A DNA stretch of 64,000 nucleotides from JBDHWG01 sp046328525. GTDB taxonomy: Bacteria; Chloroflexota; Anaerolineae; Epilineales; JAHCIE01. Each line of letters opens with the position of its first letter. The first letter of the stretch is position 1. Shown here one piece after another: positions 33,030 to 42,016 of the stretch. Position numbers and translations under genes: made by a program. The notes beneath the pieces are model-generated. The model did not search any database. It had not been told where the DNA came from and was given only the letters and a program-made list of their open reading frames with translations. The DNA is taken from positions 930,001 to 994,000 of the forward strand of contig JAXLWK010000003.1 of assembly GCA_046328525.1 (NCBI GenBank), given 5' to 3'.

Positions 33030-33056
33030 CTGTCCACCAAAGCAGGTTAAGCCCAG
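33030..33056 (-). repeat. IS3 right terminal inverted repeat
   Basis: Reads CTGTCCACCAAAGC on the plus strand, continuing to CCCAG at 33056; the inverted partner of 31801-31827. Confidence 0.85.
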
Positions 33057-33348
33057 GATACCTCACCGTGGTGGTCGCGTCATTTGCCTCCAATTGATTT
33101 ACCGAACACTCTCGGTATGTGAAACAACCCAAAAAGGACATTAGGTTGGTTGCTTCGCTCGCTGTGCCCTAATACTCGTCAGCCAGGGCACGCACTTTGC
33201 GTACAACTAGCGCAGACACGGCAATTATGATCGAGGGGATCCTGCACGCGAGGAACAATTCTCTGAGAGAACCGTACGTTCGAACTCACCAAGTCAAAGG
33301 GGGAAGATAGCCGCGCCAAGTCCGGCCTTTCCACTCGTGTCTCCTAGC
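33057..33348. other. Intergenic stretch, no gene seen
   Basis: About 290 bp between the IS3 end and the response regulator stop. It is AT-richer than the neighbouring genes. I see no coding remnant, terminator or RNA gene here. Confidence 0.5.
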
Positions 33349-33993
33349 TTACTGACCCAAGCCAGCCTCTCGTGCCCGGATAATGGCTTCCGCTCTATCG
33401 GCCACCTGCAACTTGGCGAAGATGTTTGAGATGTGGTTCCGCACCGTGTGTGGACTGAGGACGAGGATTTGGGCAATGTCGGCGTTGCTTTCCCCTCGTG
33501 CAATCAGATCCAAAATTTCCCGCTCGCGGTCCGTTAATTCAGGGAAAACTGCGGGTGATGTAGGTGTAGGTTTGGAAAAGAACTGCACTAAGCGCTTGGC
33601 GATGGCTGCACCAAAGATAGCCTCCCCACTAGCGACGGCTCGAATAGCCCGCAGCACTTCGTCCTCATTCGCTTCCTTCAAAATGTAGCCGCGCGCGCCG
33701 GCGCACATGGCTAAGAACACGTAGCTGTCGTCTTCAAACATCGTCACGACGATGATACCTACGTTCGGGCTGGTCTGCATAATACGGCGCGTCGCCTCTA
33801 TCCCATTCACCCCCGGCATTTGAATGTCCATCAAGATGACATCCGGCTGGAGTGCTTCGGCTTTCGAAATGGTCTCTTCTCCGGTCGAGGCTTCTCCAAC
33901 TACCTGAATATCCGAGAATAGATTCAACAGCGCGTGCAAACCAGAGCGAAAGAGCGTATGGTCATCGGCAATCAATACGCGAATGCGTTCCAT
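33349..33993 (-). CDS. NarL/LuxR-family response regulator
   Basis: 214 residues: receiver domain with DD (10-11), Asp56 in VILMDIQMPGVNG, K in YILKEA; then a LuxR-type helix-turn-helix (LTDREREILDLIARGESNAD, LSPHTVRNHISNIFAKL). Paired with the kinase gene ending 8 nt upstream. Targets unknown; the co-oriented membrane proteins upstream may belong to the same transcription unit. Confidence 0.95.
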   Translation of the reverse strand: MERIRVLIADDHTLFRSGLHALLNLFSDIQVVGEASTGEETISKAEALQPDVILMDIQMPGVNGIEATRRIMQTSPNVGIIVVTMFEDDSYVFLAMCAGARGYILKEANEDEVLRAIRAVASGEAIFGAAIAKRLVQFFSKPTPTSPAVFPELTDREREILDLIARGESNADIAQILVLSPHTVRNHISNIFAKLQVADRAEAIIRAREAGLGQ

Positions 33994-34001
33994 ATACTCC
34001 C

Positions 34002-36104
34002 CTAACTACACGGCAAGCGCGCCAGAACCCGCGTGCCGCCATCCGGCAGTGACTCGATCACGCATGTTCCACCCAGCTCCGCGGCCCGTTCCCGCATCGA
34101 GTTCAAGCCTACCCCCGGCGAGACAACCTTCGGCAAGCCTATCCCGTCGTCACGGACCTCCACCTGCAAGCTCTTGTCGAGCATCGCTATCGCGACACAA
34201 CAATGTCCTGCCTGACTGTGGCGGACGACATTCGCCAGTGCTTCCAGGGTGATGCGGTAGGCTGCGACCTCGACCGCGGCGGGCAGGGGCGACACGATAC
34301 TCAGCACATCCACTCTGATCCTTAATCCATCCTGCGTTTCGAGCTGCCGAGCGTATTCCTGGATTGCACCCTTTAGCCCAAACTCATCCAGGGCCGGCGG
34401 GCGTAAATCATACACCAATCGCCGGATATCGGCGATGGCGGCCTGGGCCTGAGAACGTAAATCCAGCAGTAAAGCCTCGGCGGCCTTGGGATCGCGCGAA
34501 ACCAGGTTGCGGGCGACGTCGAGGTTGAGCTTCAGGCTCGCCAGGTGCGGGCCTAGTTCGTCGTGCAAGTCTCTGCGCAGACGACGGCGTTCTTCCTCCC
34601 GGCTCTTGACCAACAGCTCCCGCGAGTGCTGTAGATCATGTGTCAGGCGAACTGCGTTGGCTGCCATCCCTGCCTGGCGAGCGATGTCTTCAAGCAAGCG
34701 CCTGTCATTGACGGTGAAAGCGGTTCCTGTAGTCGGTGGAGCGAGGGTTAATTCACCCAGGGTTTCAGATTGATAGACGAGAGGAATAACCATCTCTTCT
34801 GCGTCTATAGTTCCCGATATGGAGCCGGCGGGTTTCACCCCATACTCAGCAGCAAGCCTCAAGCCATCGCCCTGACAGAGGTTAATGGCGACATATGGGA
34901 GTTTGAGCGCCTGAGCGATGGTCTCGACCACCACCGACAATACAGCCTCGGGTGCTAATGTGGCCTGTACCCGCTCTCCCAGCCGTAAGAGGATTTTGTA
35001 TGGGTCGTCTCTGTCCCCGTACATCAGCCGGTTCACACTGCGTTGCAGGCGGTCACGCAAAGGTTGAAAGAAGATGGCTACGAGCCCGGTGGCGAGAAGG
35101 GATAACCAGAAGTTGTTGCGGGCCTGGAACAGAGCTCCCAACGCGCCAACGGCGACCCCATACAATGCAACCACGCCAGCCGTGAGGGCGCCATAGACCA
35201 AAGTACGGTTGATGATCAGGTTGATGTCATACAGCCCGTGGCGTAGGATGGCGATGGCTGCGGCAACCGCAAGACCCAGAATGGTCAGGTTGCTCAGAGC
35301 AATGCTGATGTCATTCACAAATGGGTCAGCCGGCCAGGACAACCCGGCTATGGTAGTTAAGACGAAGCCGGTCACTAGCACGCCCACGGCGTATACCAAC
35401 CACTTCATCTGCTCCCGCTCGATGCCGGTTGAGCGGCGAAATCGTAGGGCAAATCCGGCCAGTGAACCTATCACACCGACAAAGAGGAGCGCCGAGCCAA
35501 CATTGGTCAGTTTGTCCAGAACGGATGCCGCTGCTAAGATACCAAGTGGGTTCGCAGGCAGACCCCAGCTTGGCAATGGAGTTGGGTGAAACATTACCAC
35601 CAGGACGATCATCGTCAGGCCGAGAGCCGTGGACCAGACGACGAGACGCCAACGGGGCGAAGGTAGATCGCCATCAGGGAAAAGCAGGAGAACCACCGTC
35701 ATCGGCAGAATTGAGGCTGGAATCCACAGCCAATTGCTGAGCCAAACCGTCCACGGGTGTAACGGTGAAGAATCTGGTCCATAAGCGCTCAGTGCAGCCG
35801 CGAGAGCGGTGAGGGCATACAGGCAGCCGACGACGACAAAAATCCACCCGATCGGATTACGTGGATGGCGGGCGGCAATCGACGCGCCGATGACGGCATA
35901 GACGATAGTGCTGATCGGAATCAGGGTTTGATGCGATACCAAAGTGCGGTAATCGCCGCTGGTAATGGCCGCATGGATAGCCATCCCGAAGGCAGTAATG
36001 ACGAGCAGTATCGAGGCAACGGACACCAGCCAGGCCACGCGGCCGGGTAAGCTATTGCTCACCGATTTCCTTTTTGAGCCAACCACACGGTATACCGATC
36101 TCAT
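34002..36104 (-). CDS. NarL-type sensor histidine kinase with polytopic sensor and GAF domain
   Basis: About 700 residues. The N-terminal ~290 residues contain about nine TM helices (for example VAWLVSVASILLVITAFGMA, LPMTVVLLLFPDGDLP, AIAILRHGLYDINLIINRTL). A GAF domain spans ~365-505, then HisKA_3 with RRRLRRDLHDELGPHLASL and a HATPase (ALANVVRHSQA, VRDDGIGLP, GVGLNSMRERAAELGG). The ATG at 36104 is preferred over one at 36122, because a TATAAT sits between them and the domain loses nothing. The 'NPIGWIF', 'PDGDLPS' and 'RHGLYDIN' signatures are common in Chloroflexota and Actinobacteria kinases of this type. Confidence 0.92.
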   Translation of the reverse strand: MRSVYRVVGSKRKSVSNSLPGRVAWLVSVASILLVITAFGMAIHAAITSGDYRTLVSHQTLIPISTIVYAVIGASIAARHPRNPIGWIFVVVGCLYALTALAAALSAYGPDSSPLHPWTVWLSNWLWIPASILPMTVVLLLFPDGDLPSPRWRLVVWSTALGLTMIVLVVMFHPTPLPSWGLPANPLGILAAASVLDKLTNVGSALLFVGVIGSLAGFALRFRRSTGIEREQMKWLVYAVGVLVTGFVLTTIAGLSWPADPFVNDISIALSNLTILGLAVAAAIAILRHGLYDINLIINRTLVYGALTAGVVALYGVAVGALGALFQARNNFWLSLLATGLVAIFFQPLRDRLQRSVNRLMYGDRDDPYKILLRLGERVQATLAPEAVLSVVVETIAQALKLPYVAINLCQGDGLRLAAEYGVKPAGSISGTIDAEEMVIPLVYQSETLGELTLAPPTTGTAFTVNDRRLLEDIARQAGMAANAVRLTHDLQHSRELLVKSREEERRRLRRDLHDELGPHLASLKLNLDVARNLVSRDPKAAEALLLDLRSQAQAAIADIRRLVYDLRPPALDEFGLKGAIQEYARQLETQDGLRIRVDVLSIVSPLPAAVEVAAYRITLEALANVVRHSQAGHCCVAIAMLDKSLQVEVRDDGIGLPKVVSPGVGLNSMRERAAELGGTCVIESLPDGGTRVLARLPCS

Positions 36105-36110
36105 GGCGCA

Positions 36111-36116
36111 ATTATA
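36111..36116 (-). promoter_or_regulatory. -10 box suggesting a leaderless transcript for the kinase gene
   Basis: TATAAT on the minus strand lies 6 nt before the ATG at 36104, placing the expected transcription start at the start codon. No Shine-Dalgarno is present. The -35 is poor, so the call is tentative. Confidence 0.35.
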
Positions 36117-36140
36117 GGCCAACTATGTCGAATGTTCTTT

Positions 36141-36806
36141 CTACCCACGCACCAGTAGAAGGATGCCTATTAGTAAGGATGGGAAGTAGTGGAAAGCAGG
36201 TAGCGTATCCCCCATAATAAGCAGTTGGATGAGCAGCACGATACTGAAAACTAGTGTCGCCCAGCCGGCCCAGCCAGGCAATAGCCCGGTCTGAAGCAAG
36301 GAACCGCCATACATCGCCAGAGCGAGAAAGCCCACGACGGCATAGACATAGAACAGCGAATAGCACCACTGCGCCAGGGGCTCATAATATGGTGGCACAA
36401 CACCTGCGCTTGCCGTCGCGGTCGCGGCCATCTCTTGCGCGGCACGGATCGTGATTACGCCACGAAAGACCGAGAAGATGACCCACAATACAGCAGCTAA
36501 CAGAAACCCAACCAAGCCCAGGCGTGAGAGGATACGCTCATTTGCCCCTTCTAGTAGCATCGTGAGCATCGTCAGCCCGGCCAGAACGAGGACGACGGCT
36601 GAACCCATGAAGAGGTTGGCCCAGCGCCAGATATGGGCATTGTCGGCAACGGCCAACAAGTGTTCGTGCGCCGGCAAGGTGAAGATAGCATGGTTCCCTT
36701 TCTCGCCCACTACTGGTAGGGTTCCCCCAATGGCGAACGAGATGAAGGCCAGAATCAGCAGGACACCGGTGAGGCGGTACTCATTGACGGAGTCGGATGC
36801 TACCAT
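36141..36806 (-). CDS. Hypothetical polytopic membrane protein
   Basis: 221 residues with about six TM helices (LTGVLLILAFISFAIGGTL, ANLFMGSAVVLVLAGLTML, LVGFLLAAVLWVIFSVFRG, LFYVYAVVGFLALAMYGGSL, WATLVFSIVLLIQLLI, YFPSLLIGILLLV). No recognised family motif. The ATG at 36806 has GGAGG five nt upstream; the longer form from 36830 is unlikely. It resembles the neighbouring 193-residue protein in general build. Confidence 0.75.
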   Translation of the reverse strand: MVASDSVNEYRLTGVLLILAFISFAIGGTLPVVGEKGNHAIFTLPAHEHLLAVADNAHIWRWANLFMGSAVVLVLAGLTMLTMLLEGANERILSRLGLVGFLLAAVLWVIFSVFRGVITIRAAQEMAATATASAGVVPPYYEPLAQWCYSLFYVYAVVGFLALAMYGGSLLQTGLLPGWAGWATLVFSIVLLIQLLIMGDTLPAFHYFPSLLIGILLLVRG

Positions 36807-36869
36807 GAAGCCTCCGTGCCAGCGACGCAAGCTTCCTGCCTGCGTCTGGCCTTGACGAGGGGCGAGGAA

Positions 36870-37451
36870 TCATGTGGTCGGAGTGGGTTTGCCCATCCAG
36901 ATAGCAATGCCGATCCAGACGAGCGCAAGCGCGAGGAGGATGCCAAAGAAGGCTGCGCCTATCTGACCCGCCTCTGGTGGTAGAAACTCTGCGACGAAGA
37001 ATACGAAAAAGAAGCCGGCGGTGGCTGCGAGCAGCATGACACCTGCCCAGCGGGGAAAGACATCGGCCTGAATCGTTGCAATTGCAGTCAGGAGTAAACC
37101 CAACGTCAGTGCAATACCAAGCAGCAAAACCGTGAGGTTCTTTCCGGGAGCCAGGTTGAGTGATGGATAGAGGAGAGGTGTTGTCGCAAGGACGACCAGC
37201 AAGAGTATTCCGGTTTGGAGAAGCGCATGACCTGCGAGACCAACCCAACCTCCAGCCTGCGCCTGTTTGACATATACGGCCGGCAAGGACAAGAGCAGTA
37301 GTGCGGCGGACAGCAGCAAGAGAAGGCTGATATGGGATGATAATGGCCGGTTCACCACAGGAGTGAAAGATACTACCACGATTGCGGCGCCGAGCAGAGT
37401 TGCGCCAAGGATCAGGAGTATTCCGCTCCAACGAAATGTGATCTCAGCCAT
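36870..37451 (-). CDS. Hypothetical polytopic membrane protein
   Basis: 193 residues with about six TM helices (SGILLILGATLLGAAIVVVS, HISLLLLLSAALLLLSLP, LTVLLLGIALTLGLLLTAIA, GVMLLAATAGFFFVFFVAEF, FGILLALALVWIGIAIWM). Its N-terminus (FRWSGILLILGATLLG) and the RLTGVLLILAFISF of the next gene align, so the two may be distant paralogs. It sits between the FMN-barrel protein and the two-component system. Function not known. Confidence 0.75.
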   Translation of the reverse strand: MAEITFRWSGILLILGATLLGAAIVVVSFTPVVNRPLSSHISLLLLLSAALLLLSLPAVYVKQAQAGGWVGLAGHALLQTGILLLVVLATTPLLYPSLNLAPGKNLTVLLLGIALTLGLLLTAIATIQADVFPRWAGVMLLAATAGFFFVFFVAEFLPPEAGQIGAAFFGILLALALVWIGIAIWMGKPTPTT

Positions 37452-37508
37452 CGGTGCTCGTCCTTCTTCTTCAACTGCGAACTACCATGTCTGGCTTGCT
37501 GCTCACGC

Positions 37509-38510
37509 TCAAGATGTGGGGCGGACAACCGGAATTGGTCGGCCTTCCTTCTGGATCTGTAGAGCAAGCTGCCTGCGGAAGTTCCACACCATACTTATCA
37601 GCTTCAGCGATCCCAGGCCACGGTCATCCGTGGTTCCAACGAAGCCAACGACCTTCTCCGGAATCAGCCTACCTCCTCGGTCGAAGTGTCCCCGGATAAG
37701 AAAAGTATCATTCGCTAGATAGTTACCAATAAGACGATGATACGTCAGGCAGGCAGGTGCCCCTTCGCGCGTCTCAATATCGCTTGCTGTCTCGATGTAG
37801 TCCCGCCGCACGTTCGCCTGAACTCGTACGAGTGCTGGCCACCCGGCTCCGTCGACATAAGCCAGGACCGGTGGGCGCGTATATCGAGGCAGCCACTCGA
37901 ACACGTGCTGTGGCAGCTCGATACCCGGTCTCGGTGAGTAGGACACGGGGCGGATCGCATGGCGCAAAGGTTCTGGCGGTGTCTGCGCACGCGGCCAAAC
38001 ATATTCCTGTCGGGGGATCACCTCGATCCAGATGCGGGCCAGGTAGCCAACCATGAGCTGCCGCAGGTAAGGGGTGCGTAACATCAGGCGAAACGTGATA
38101 GGCCCCTTCTGCAAGAGCTGATCGACGTAGCGCTCCGTATTCCGTTGCAGGTCCTGATCGAAGACTTCAGCCAGCCCCTGCACGAGCACCAGCGGATCCT
38201 CATCAGAACGGCCACTCGCGGTAGGATCGGAGAATAGGGCTGCCACATGTGGATTGCGCTGGGCATTCTGAGCCTTGGTCGGGTACATATATCCGGTACT
38301 GAAGACAAGGCGTCCACGTTCGAGAGCGGGCGCGAGTGGCCAGCAGACTGGCGACCCATTCCGAGTCAGGGTAACGAACTCGGCGACACGGTAGGAGTTG
38401 ATAATATCTAACCGGGCCAACGGGCGCTGTGAAGTGGCGTTTTCGGACGCCCGTCCTGTTGGGAAATCCACAGTATTCCTATCGCTCGGTTTCATTTCCA
38501 GCTCAGACAT
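37509..38510 (-). CDS. Pyridoxamine 5'-phosphate oxidase-like (FMN split-barrel) protein
   Basis: 333 residues. Residues ~35-170 carry the split-barrel pattern of the PNPOx superfamily (EFVTLTRNGSPVCWPLAPAL, RLVFSTGYMYPTKAQNAQRN, VAALFSD, VLVQGLAEVF). The C-terminal ~130 residues repeat a related barrel in looser form (PPVLAYVDGAGWPALVRVQ, NDTFLIRGHFDRGG). The family binds FMN, F420 or heme; the cofactor cannot be chosen from sequence. AGGAGGAAG lies before the ATG at 38510. First of a likely co-directional unit with the membrane proteins and two-component system. Confidence 0.75.
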   Translation of the reverse strand: MSELEMKPSDRNTVDFPTGRASENATSQRPLARLDIINSYRVAEFVTLTRNGSPVCWPLAPALERGRLVFSTGYMYPTKAQNAQRNPHVAALFSDPTASGRSDEDPLVLVQGLAEVFDQDLQRNTERYVDQLLQKGPITFRLMLRTPYLRQLMVGYLARIWIEVIPRQEYVWPRAQTPPEPLRHAIRPVSYSPRPGIELPQHVFEWLPRYTRPPVLAYVDGAGWPALVRVQANVRRDYIETASDIETREGAPACLTYHRLIGNYLANDTFLIRGHFDRGGRLIPEKVVGFVGTTDDRGLGSLKLISMVWNFRRQLALQIQKEGRPIPVVRPTS

Positions 38511-38705
38511 GACTTCCTCCTAACCTTGATCCTTCTGTGACAAGACCATTCTATATGAATACAAGTCCATCGTCATGGGACTGGAATACCAATTCGTCTA
38601 GCTAAGTGCTACTAATTTCGATAGGACTTGGATAATGCCAGGATGCGATACAAGTCTGGATCACGGGTGGGGGCGTAGAAGTCGTGTTAGCCTAGCGCAC
38701 AGGAA

Positions 38706-38735
38706 ACGGGCGGCTGCCGTTCAGCAACCGCCCGT
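38706..38735. terminator. GC-rich hairpin in intergenic region
   Basis: ACGGGCGG (38706-38713) pairs perfectly with CCGCCCGT (38728-38735), with a further GCTG/CAGC pairing inside. No T-run follows, so termination is uncertain; it could be a structural remnant of a former gene end. Confidence 0.4.
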
Positions 38736-38762
38736 CTCGCTCGCATACTTTGGCGTGTTGGT

Positions 38763-38891
38763 CTAGTCCCCCACCAAAAGAAAGAAGCCTGCCAGGGTAC
38801 GTAGAAACACGAATGTGTCGCCGACATCGTCATCGAAAGCCCACGAACACAGACCCTGGTTCTCGAGCCAGCCGATCGGCCGGGCCACCGA
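38763..38891 (-). pseudogene. Possible SMI1/KNR4-like fragment
   Basis: In the same minus-strand frame as the comM remnant, after its stop, the translation reads ARPIGWLENQGLCSWAFDDD and continues TFVFLRTLAGFFLLVGD before a stop at 38763. The ENQGxCxWA pattern recalls SMI1/KNR4-like (immunity-type) proteins. It is very short and has no start, so this is tentative. Confidence 0.3.
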
Positions 38892-38965
38892 TCAGGCCAG
38901 CACGTCGATGTGGATGTCGATGCGGTCGAGGAGGAGGCCAGACATGGGCTTTTGGTAGTGGGAGA
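38892..38965 (-). pseudogene. Remnant of comM/yifB (Mg-chelatase-like AAA+ protein)
   Basis: Minus-strand translation gives YQKPMSGLLLDRIDIHIDV followed by a stop at 38892. This matches the highly conserved YQKRISGPLLDRIDIHxEV of YifB/ComM proteins. Only ~23 codons survive. The rest of the ~590-bp interval 38511-39098 shows no intact gene. Confidence 0.7.
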
Positions 38966-39098
38966 TCGTTCTTGTACTACAAGCGAACTCTTTCTCATTG
39001 TCACCGCACTAACTGCAAGGGCTTGGATTCATAGCGGCGGTCGTTAGGCCTCCGCGCCCGCGCGCTGACCAAACGCGCAGCCACGTGTAACGCATTAC

Positions 39099-40314
39099 TA
39101 AACTAATCCCACGGTGAAACCCGCATGGCGGGTGTGGTATACTGCCAGCATCCTGAACGAGCGATGGAGGGCCGAGATGGACAACATCCAGGCGACATTG
39201 AAGCGCTGGCAGTTGGATGGCAAGGCGGTGCGAGACGGGATGTACCGTGCGCCGACACCGCGCGAACGGGAACGCTGGCACGCCATCTGGTTGCTGAGCC
39301 GGGGCTGGTCGGCCAACCAGGTTGCCGAGGCGTTGGAGCGGGATGCCCATACCATCGGCGATTGGGTCGCAGACCTGGAGCAGCACGGCCCCAAGGGGTT
39401 GACCTTTGAGCGGACGGGCGGCTCCCCCCCGTCCTCAGCTCGGAGCAGCAAGCGGCGTTGAAGACAGCCGTCGAAGGCACGCCCGAAGCTTCGGATGTGG
39501 AGCAGGCTAACTGGAATTGGAAGGGCGTACACCAGTTCGTCAAGCGGCGTTTCGGCCGCACTCTGAGCAGCTCCAGTTGTCTGAACTACTTGCATCGGCT
39601 GGACTTCGTCCTGAAGCGGCCCAAGAAGCGCTTCCTCAAAGCCGACGAGGCCAAGCGCGCCGCCTTCGTCCAGATGTATGCCGAGTTGCGGCAGCAAGCC
39701 AAGGCCGAAGGGGCCACGATCTTCTTTGTCGACGAAGCGCACTTTCGGGCCGATGTGGATGTGCGCGCCAAGTGGGTGCCGCGCGGGAAGCCCGCCTTGG
39801 CCGACACCACCAGCCCCAAGCGCGGCGAGAAGGCGACGTACTACTCGGCGGTGTGCCTGGAGACCGGCCAGACCGAGGTGATGAACGTGACGGAGAACCT
39901 GACGGCCGAGACCTCGGTGGCCTTCCTCAAGCAGTTGCGGGCCAACCACAGCCAGCCCTTGATCGTCATCTGGGACAACGGCCCGATGCATCGCGGCGAC
40001 GCCTTGCGCACGTATCTGACGACCCCCGACCTCAAGCTGCGCTTGGTCGCGCTGCCGAGCTACAGCCCCGACTTCAACGCCGATGAGGCGATCTGGGACT
40101 GGGTGCGGGAGGCGGTGACGGCCAACACCTGCTTCGAGACGGCGGCCAAGGTGCGCGCGAAGGTGGACGCCTTCCTGGCGGGTTTGGCGGACAAGACCGA
40201 TGAGGTCAAGCAGCGCTGTCGCACGATCCTGCAATCCCGCGCCGACGCCCTGGTGGCTGCTGTTTAGTTGGTGACCCAGATGCCCCATGTACTTCTCACC
40301 TTGGGATTAGTTTA
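39099..40314 (+). mobile_element. IS630-family insertion sequence
   Basis: Bounded by inverted repeats TAAACTAATCCCACGGTGA (from 39099) and its near-complement ending at 40314 (TAAACTAATCCCAAGGTGA inverted). The terminal TA on each side fits the TA target duplication of this family. It carries one transposase split by a -1 frameshift. Confidence 0.88.
39177..40267 (+). CDS. IS630-family transposase, two frames joined by a probable -1 frameshift
   Basis: The first part (from ATG 39177) holds a helix-turn-helix (RERERWHAIWLLSRGWSANQ, VAEALERDAHTIGDWV). The frame changes at a run of seven C (39424-39430) reading TCC CCC CCG, and the second frame is open directly after it (VLSSEQQAALKTAVEGTPEA). 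The catalytic core has FVDEAHFR, VIWDNGPMHRG and LPSYSPDFNADEAIW, the D-D-E triad of IS630/Tc1. A C-run at the join suggests programmed -1 frameshifting, common in this group, rather than decay. Confidence 0.88.
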
Positions 40315-40389
40315 GGGCGATGTGCTAGATGTCAGATAGAAGAACTTGACAAGTAGCCTCCAGTGTGGCAAGAGAGAGGTACCAGCCAA

Positions 40390-40397
40390 ACTCTGCG
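40390..40397 (+). repeat. Target-site duplication of the IS256 element, left copy
   Basis: ACTCTGCG, repeated exactly at 41715-41722 on the other side of the element. Confidence 0.85.
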
Positions 40398-41714
40398 GAT
40401 AGTGTAACATTGTTTCTGTAAGATGAGTTGGCCGCCGAGTTGAAAAGGCGGTAGGTCAGGGTGTATCCTACGGGTTGCCAAACACCGAAAGGAGACGAGA
40501 CCATGACCTACCAACCGAATTATAGCCTACCCGTCGAGCTTGTGGAACTGGCCGCCGCGCAGGGCCTCGACGCCCTGCCTGAGGTGCTGCGCATCGTGAT
40601 CAATGCGGCCATGACGGCCGAGCGGCAGAAGTTCCTGGGGGCTGAACCTTACCAACGCAGCGAGGAGCGACGCGGCCACGCCAACGGCTTCAAGCCCAAG
40701 ACGGTCAAGACGCGGGTGGGGGAGGTGACCTTTGCCGTGCCGCAGGTGCGTGAAGGGGGCTTCTATCCCACCGCGTTAGAGAAGGGCTTGCGTTCTGAGC
40801 GAGCGCTGAAGCTGGCGTTGGCCGAGATGTATATCCAGGGGGTCTCGACGCGCAAGGTCACAGCGGTGCTGGAGAAGCTGTGTGGCACCGAGGTCTCCAG
40901 CATGGAGGTCAGTCGGGCGGTGGCCGCGTTGGACAAGGTGGTGGAGGCGTGGCGCAATCGCCCGTTGGGTGAATTTGTCTACGTCACGCTCGATGCTCGC
41001 TATGAGAAAGTCCGGCAGGATGGGGCGGTGCGGGACGCGGCGCTGCTGATCGCCACCGGGGTCGGCGCAGACGGCAAACGGCGGGTGTTGGGGGTATCGG
41101 TGAGCTTGGGCGAGCATGAAGTCCACTGGCGTACCTTTCTTCAGAGCTTGGTCGCGCGTGGGCTACGAGGCGTGCAACTCATCGTCAGCGATGCCCACGA
41201 GGGCTTGGGCGCGGCAAGGCGCACGGTCTTTGGCGGAGTGCCGTGGCAACGCTGCCAGTTTCACCTCCAGCAGAACGCGAGGGCCTATGTCCCGCGTGAG
41301 GAGCTGAAGGCTGAAGTGGCCACCGACATTCGCGCCATCTTCAACGCGCCCCATCGTGCCGAGGCCGAGGCCCTGCTGGCCAAGACCGTCCTCAAGTACG
41401 CCAAGACCGCCTCGAAGCTCTCGACGTGGATGGAGGCTAACTTGCCTCAGGGCTTCACAGTCTTTGATCTACCCGAGGCGCATCGACGGCTGCTGCGCAC
41501 GACCAACGGCCTGGAACGGGTCAACGAAGAGATCCGTCGGCGCACCCGTGTTGTCGGCATCTTCCCCAACGAGGCGGCGTGTTTGCGCCTGGCGAGTGCC
41601 ATCCTCATGGAGATCAGCGATGAGTGGGAGGCCGGCAAAGCCTACTTGACCTTTAAGTCTGCTTAATCCACCAAGGCCCACCCTGGCCTTTTACAGAACC
41701 AAAGTTGCATAATC
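40398..41714 (+). mobile_element. IS256-family (mutator type) insertion sequence, complete
   Basis: 1317 bp with 24-bp imperfect terminal inverted repeats beginning GAT (40398-40421 and 41691-41714; 19 of 24 match, inner TTCTGTAA identical). It is flanked by an exact 8-bp direct repeat ACTCTGCG, the duplication length expected for IS256. Joining the flanks restores the sequence upstream of an IS982-type fragment, so this element inserted into or beside an older one. Confidence 0.93.
40503..41666 (+). CDS. IS256-family transposase
   Basis: 387 residues. Mutator-type signatures: ERQKFLGAEPYQRSEERRGH then ANGFKPKTVKTRVGEVTFAV near the N-terminus, catalytic VTLDARYEKVRQDG, LIVSDAHEGLGAARR and GVPWQRCQFHLQQNA, and the C-terminal acid in TTNGLERVNEEIRRRTRVVG. 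The ATG at 40503 follows AAAGGAGACGAG; an upstream start at 40461 is unsupported. Intact. Confidence 0.95.
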   Translation: MTYQPNYSLPVELVELAAAQGLDALPEVLRIVINAAMTAERQKFLGAEPYQRSEERRGHANGFKPKTVKTRVGEVTFAVPQVREGGFYPTALEKGLRSERALKLALAEMYIQGVSTRKVTAVLEKLCGTEVSSMEVSRAVAALDKVVEAWRNRPLGEFVYVTLDARYEKVRQDGAVRDAALLIATGVGADGKRRVLGVSVSLGEHEVHWRTFLQSLVARGLRGVQLIVSDAHEGLGAARRTVFGGVPWQRCQFHLQQNARAYVPREELKAEVATDIRAIFNAPHRAEAEALLAKTVLKYAKTASKLSTWMEANLPQGFTVFDLPEAHRRLLRTTNGLERVNEEIRRRTRVVGIFPNEAACLRLASAILMEISDEWEAGKAYLTFKSA

Positions 41715-41722
41715 ACTCTGCG
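41715..41722 (+). repeat. Target-site duplication of the IS256 element, right copy
   Basis: ACTCTGCG, identical to 40390-40397. Confidence 0.85.
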
Positions 41723-41742
41723 CCACCCTGGAGGGTACAGCA

Positions 41743-42016
41743 ATGATAGCAGACTTTGACGACTTCTGCACCTAGATGTACGTGCTGATCGATGACCTCT
41801 GGCAGCCAATCGAGCATCTCTGTCCGCGGCCTGGGCCAAAGTCCAAGTGCAGCGATAGCGAGTTGATCACAATGGCGATCGTCGGCGAGTGCCGCGGCTG
41901 GGACATGGAGACGAACCTGATCAACGAGTGGCACGCCTACCGTCACTTGTTCCCGCACATTCCCGAGCGCAGCCGCTTCAATCGGCGGCGACGAAACCTG
42001 ATGCTGGGCATCAACC
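41743..42016 (+). pseudogene. IS982-family transposase fragment
   Basis: Translation from the ATG at 41743 reads MIADFDDFCT, an amber stop where Trp is expected, then MYVLIDDLWQPI, SDSELITMAIVGECRGW, HLFPHIPERSRFNRRRRNL. This is the N-terminal third of an IS982-type transposase. It is broken by the stop and truncated at about 42016, where an oppositely oriented IS3 fragment begins. Confidence 0.75.

Larger units (their letters stand above)
31801..33056 (+). mobile_element. IS3-family insertion sequence, complete
   Basis: 1256 bp bounded by 27-bp imperfect inverted repeats (31801-31827 and 33030-33056; 23 of 27 positions match, with GCTTTGGTGGACAG identical). It encodes OrfA and OrfB in the standard overlapping arrangement. 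I find no clear 3-4 bp target duplication at these ends. Both genes look intact, so the copy may be active. Confidence 0.9.

Noticed and set aside
31798..33060. Target-site duplication for the IS3 element
   Set aside because: Flanking bases (GGGA before, GATA after) do not repeat; perhaps lost or the borders are off by a few bases.
38687..39004. 105-codon minus-strand ORF
   Set aside because: It is the wrong frame across the comM remnant and shows Ser/Thr/Arg-biased shadow composition.
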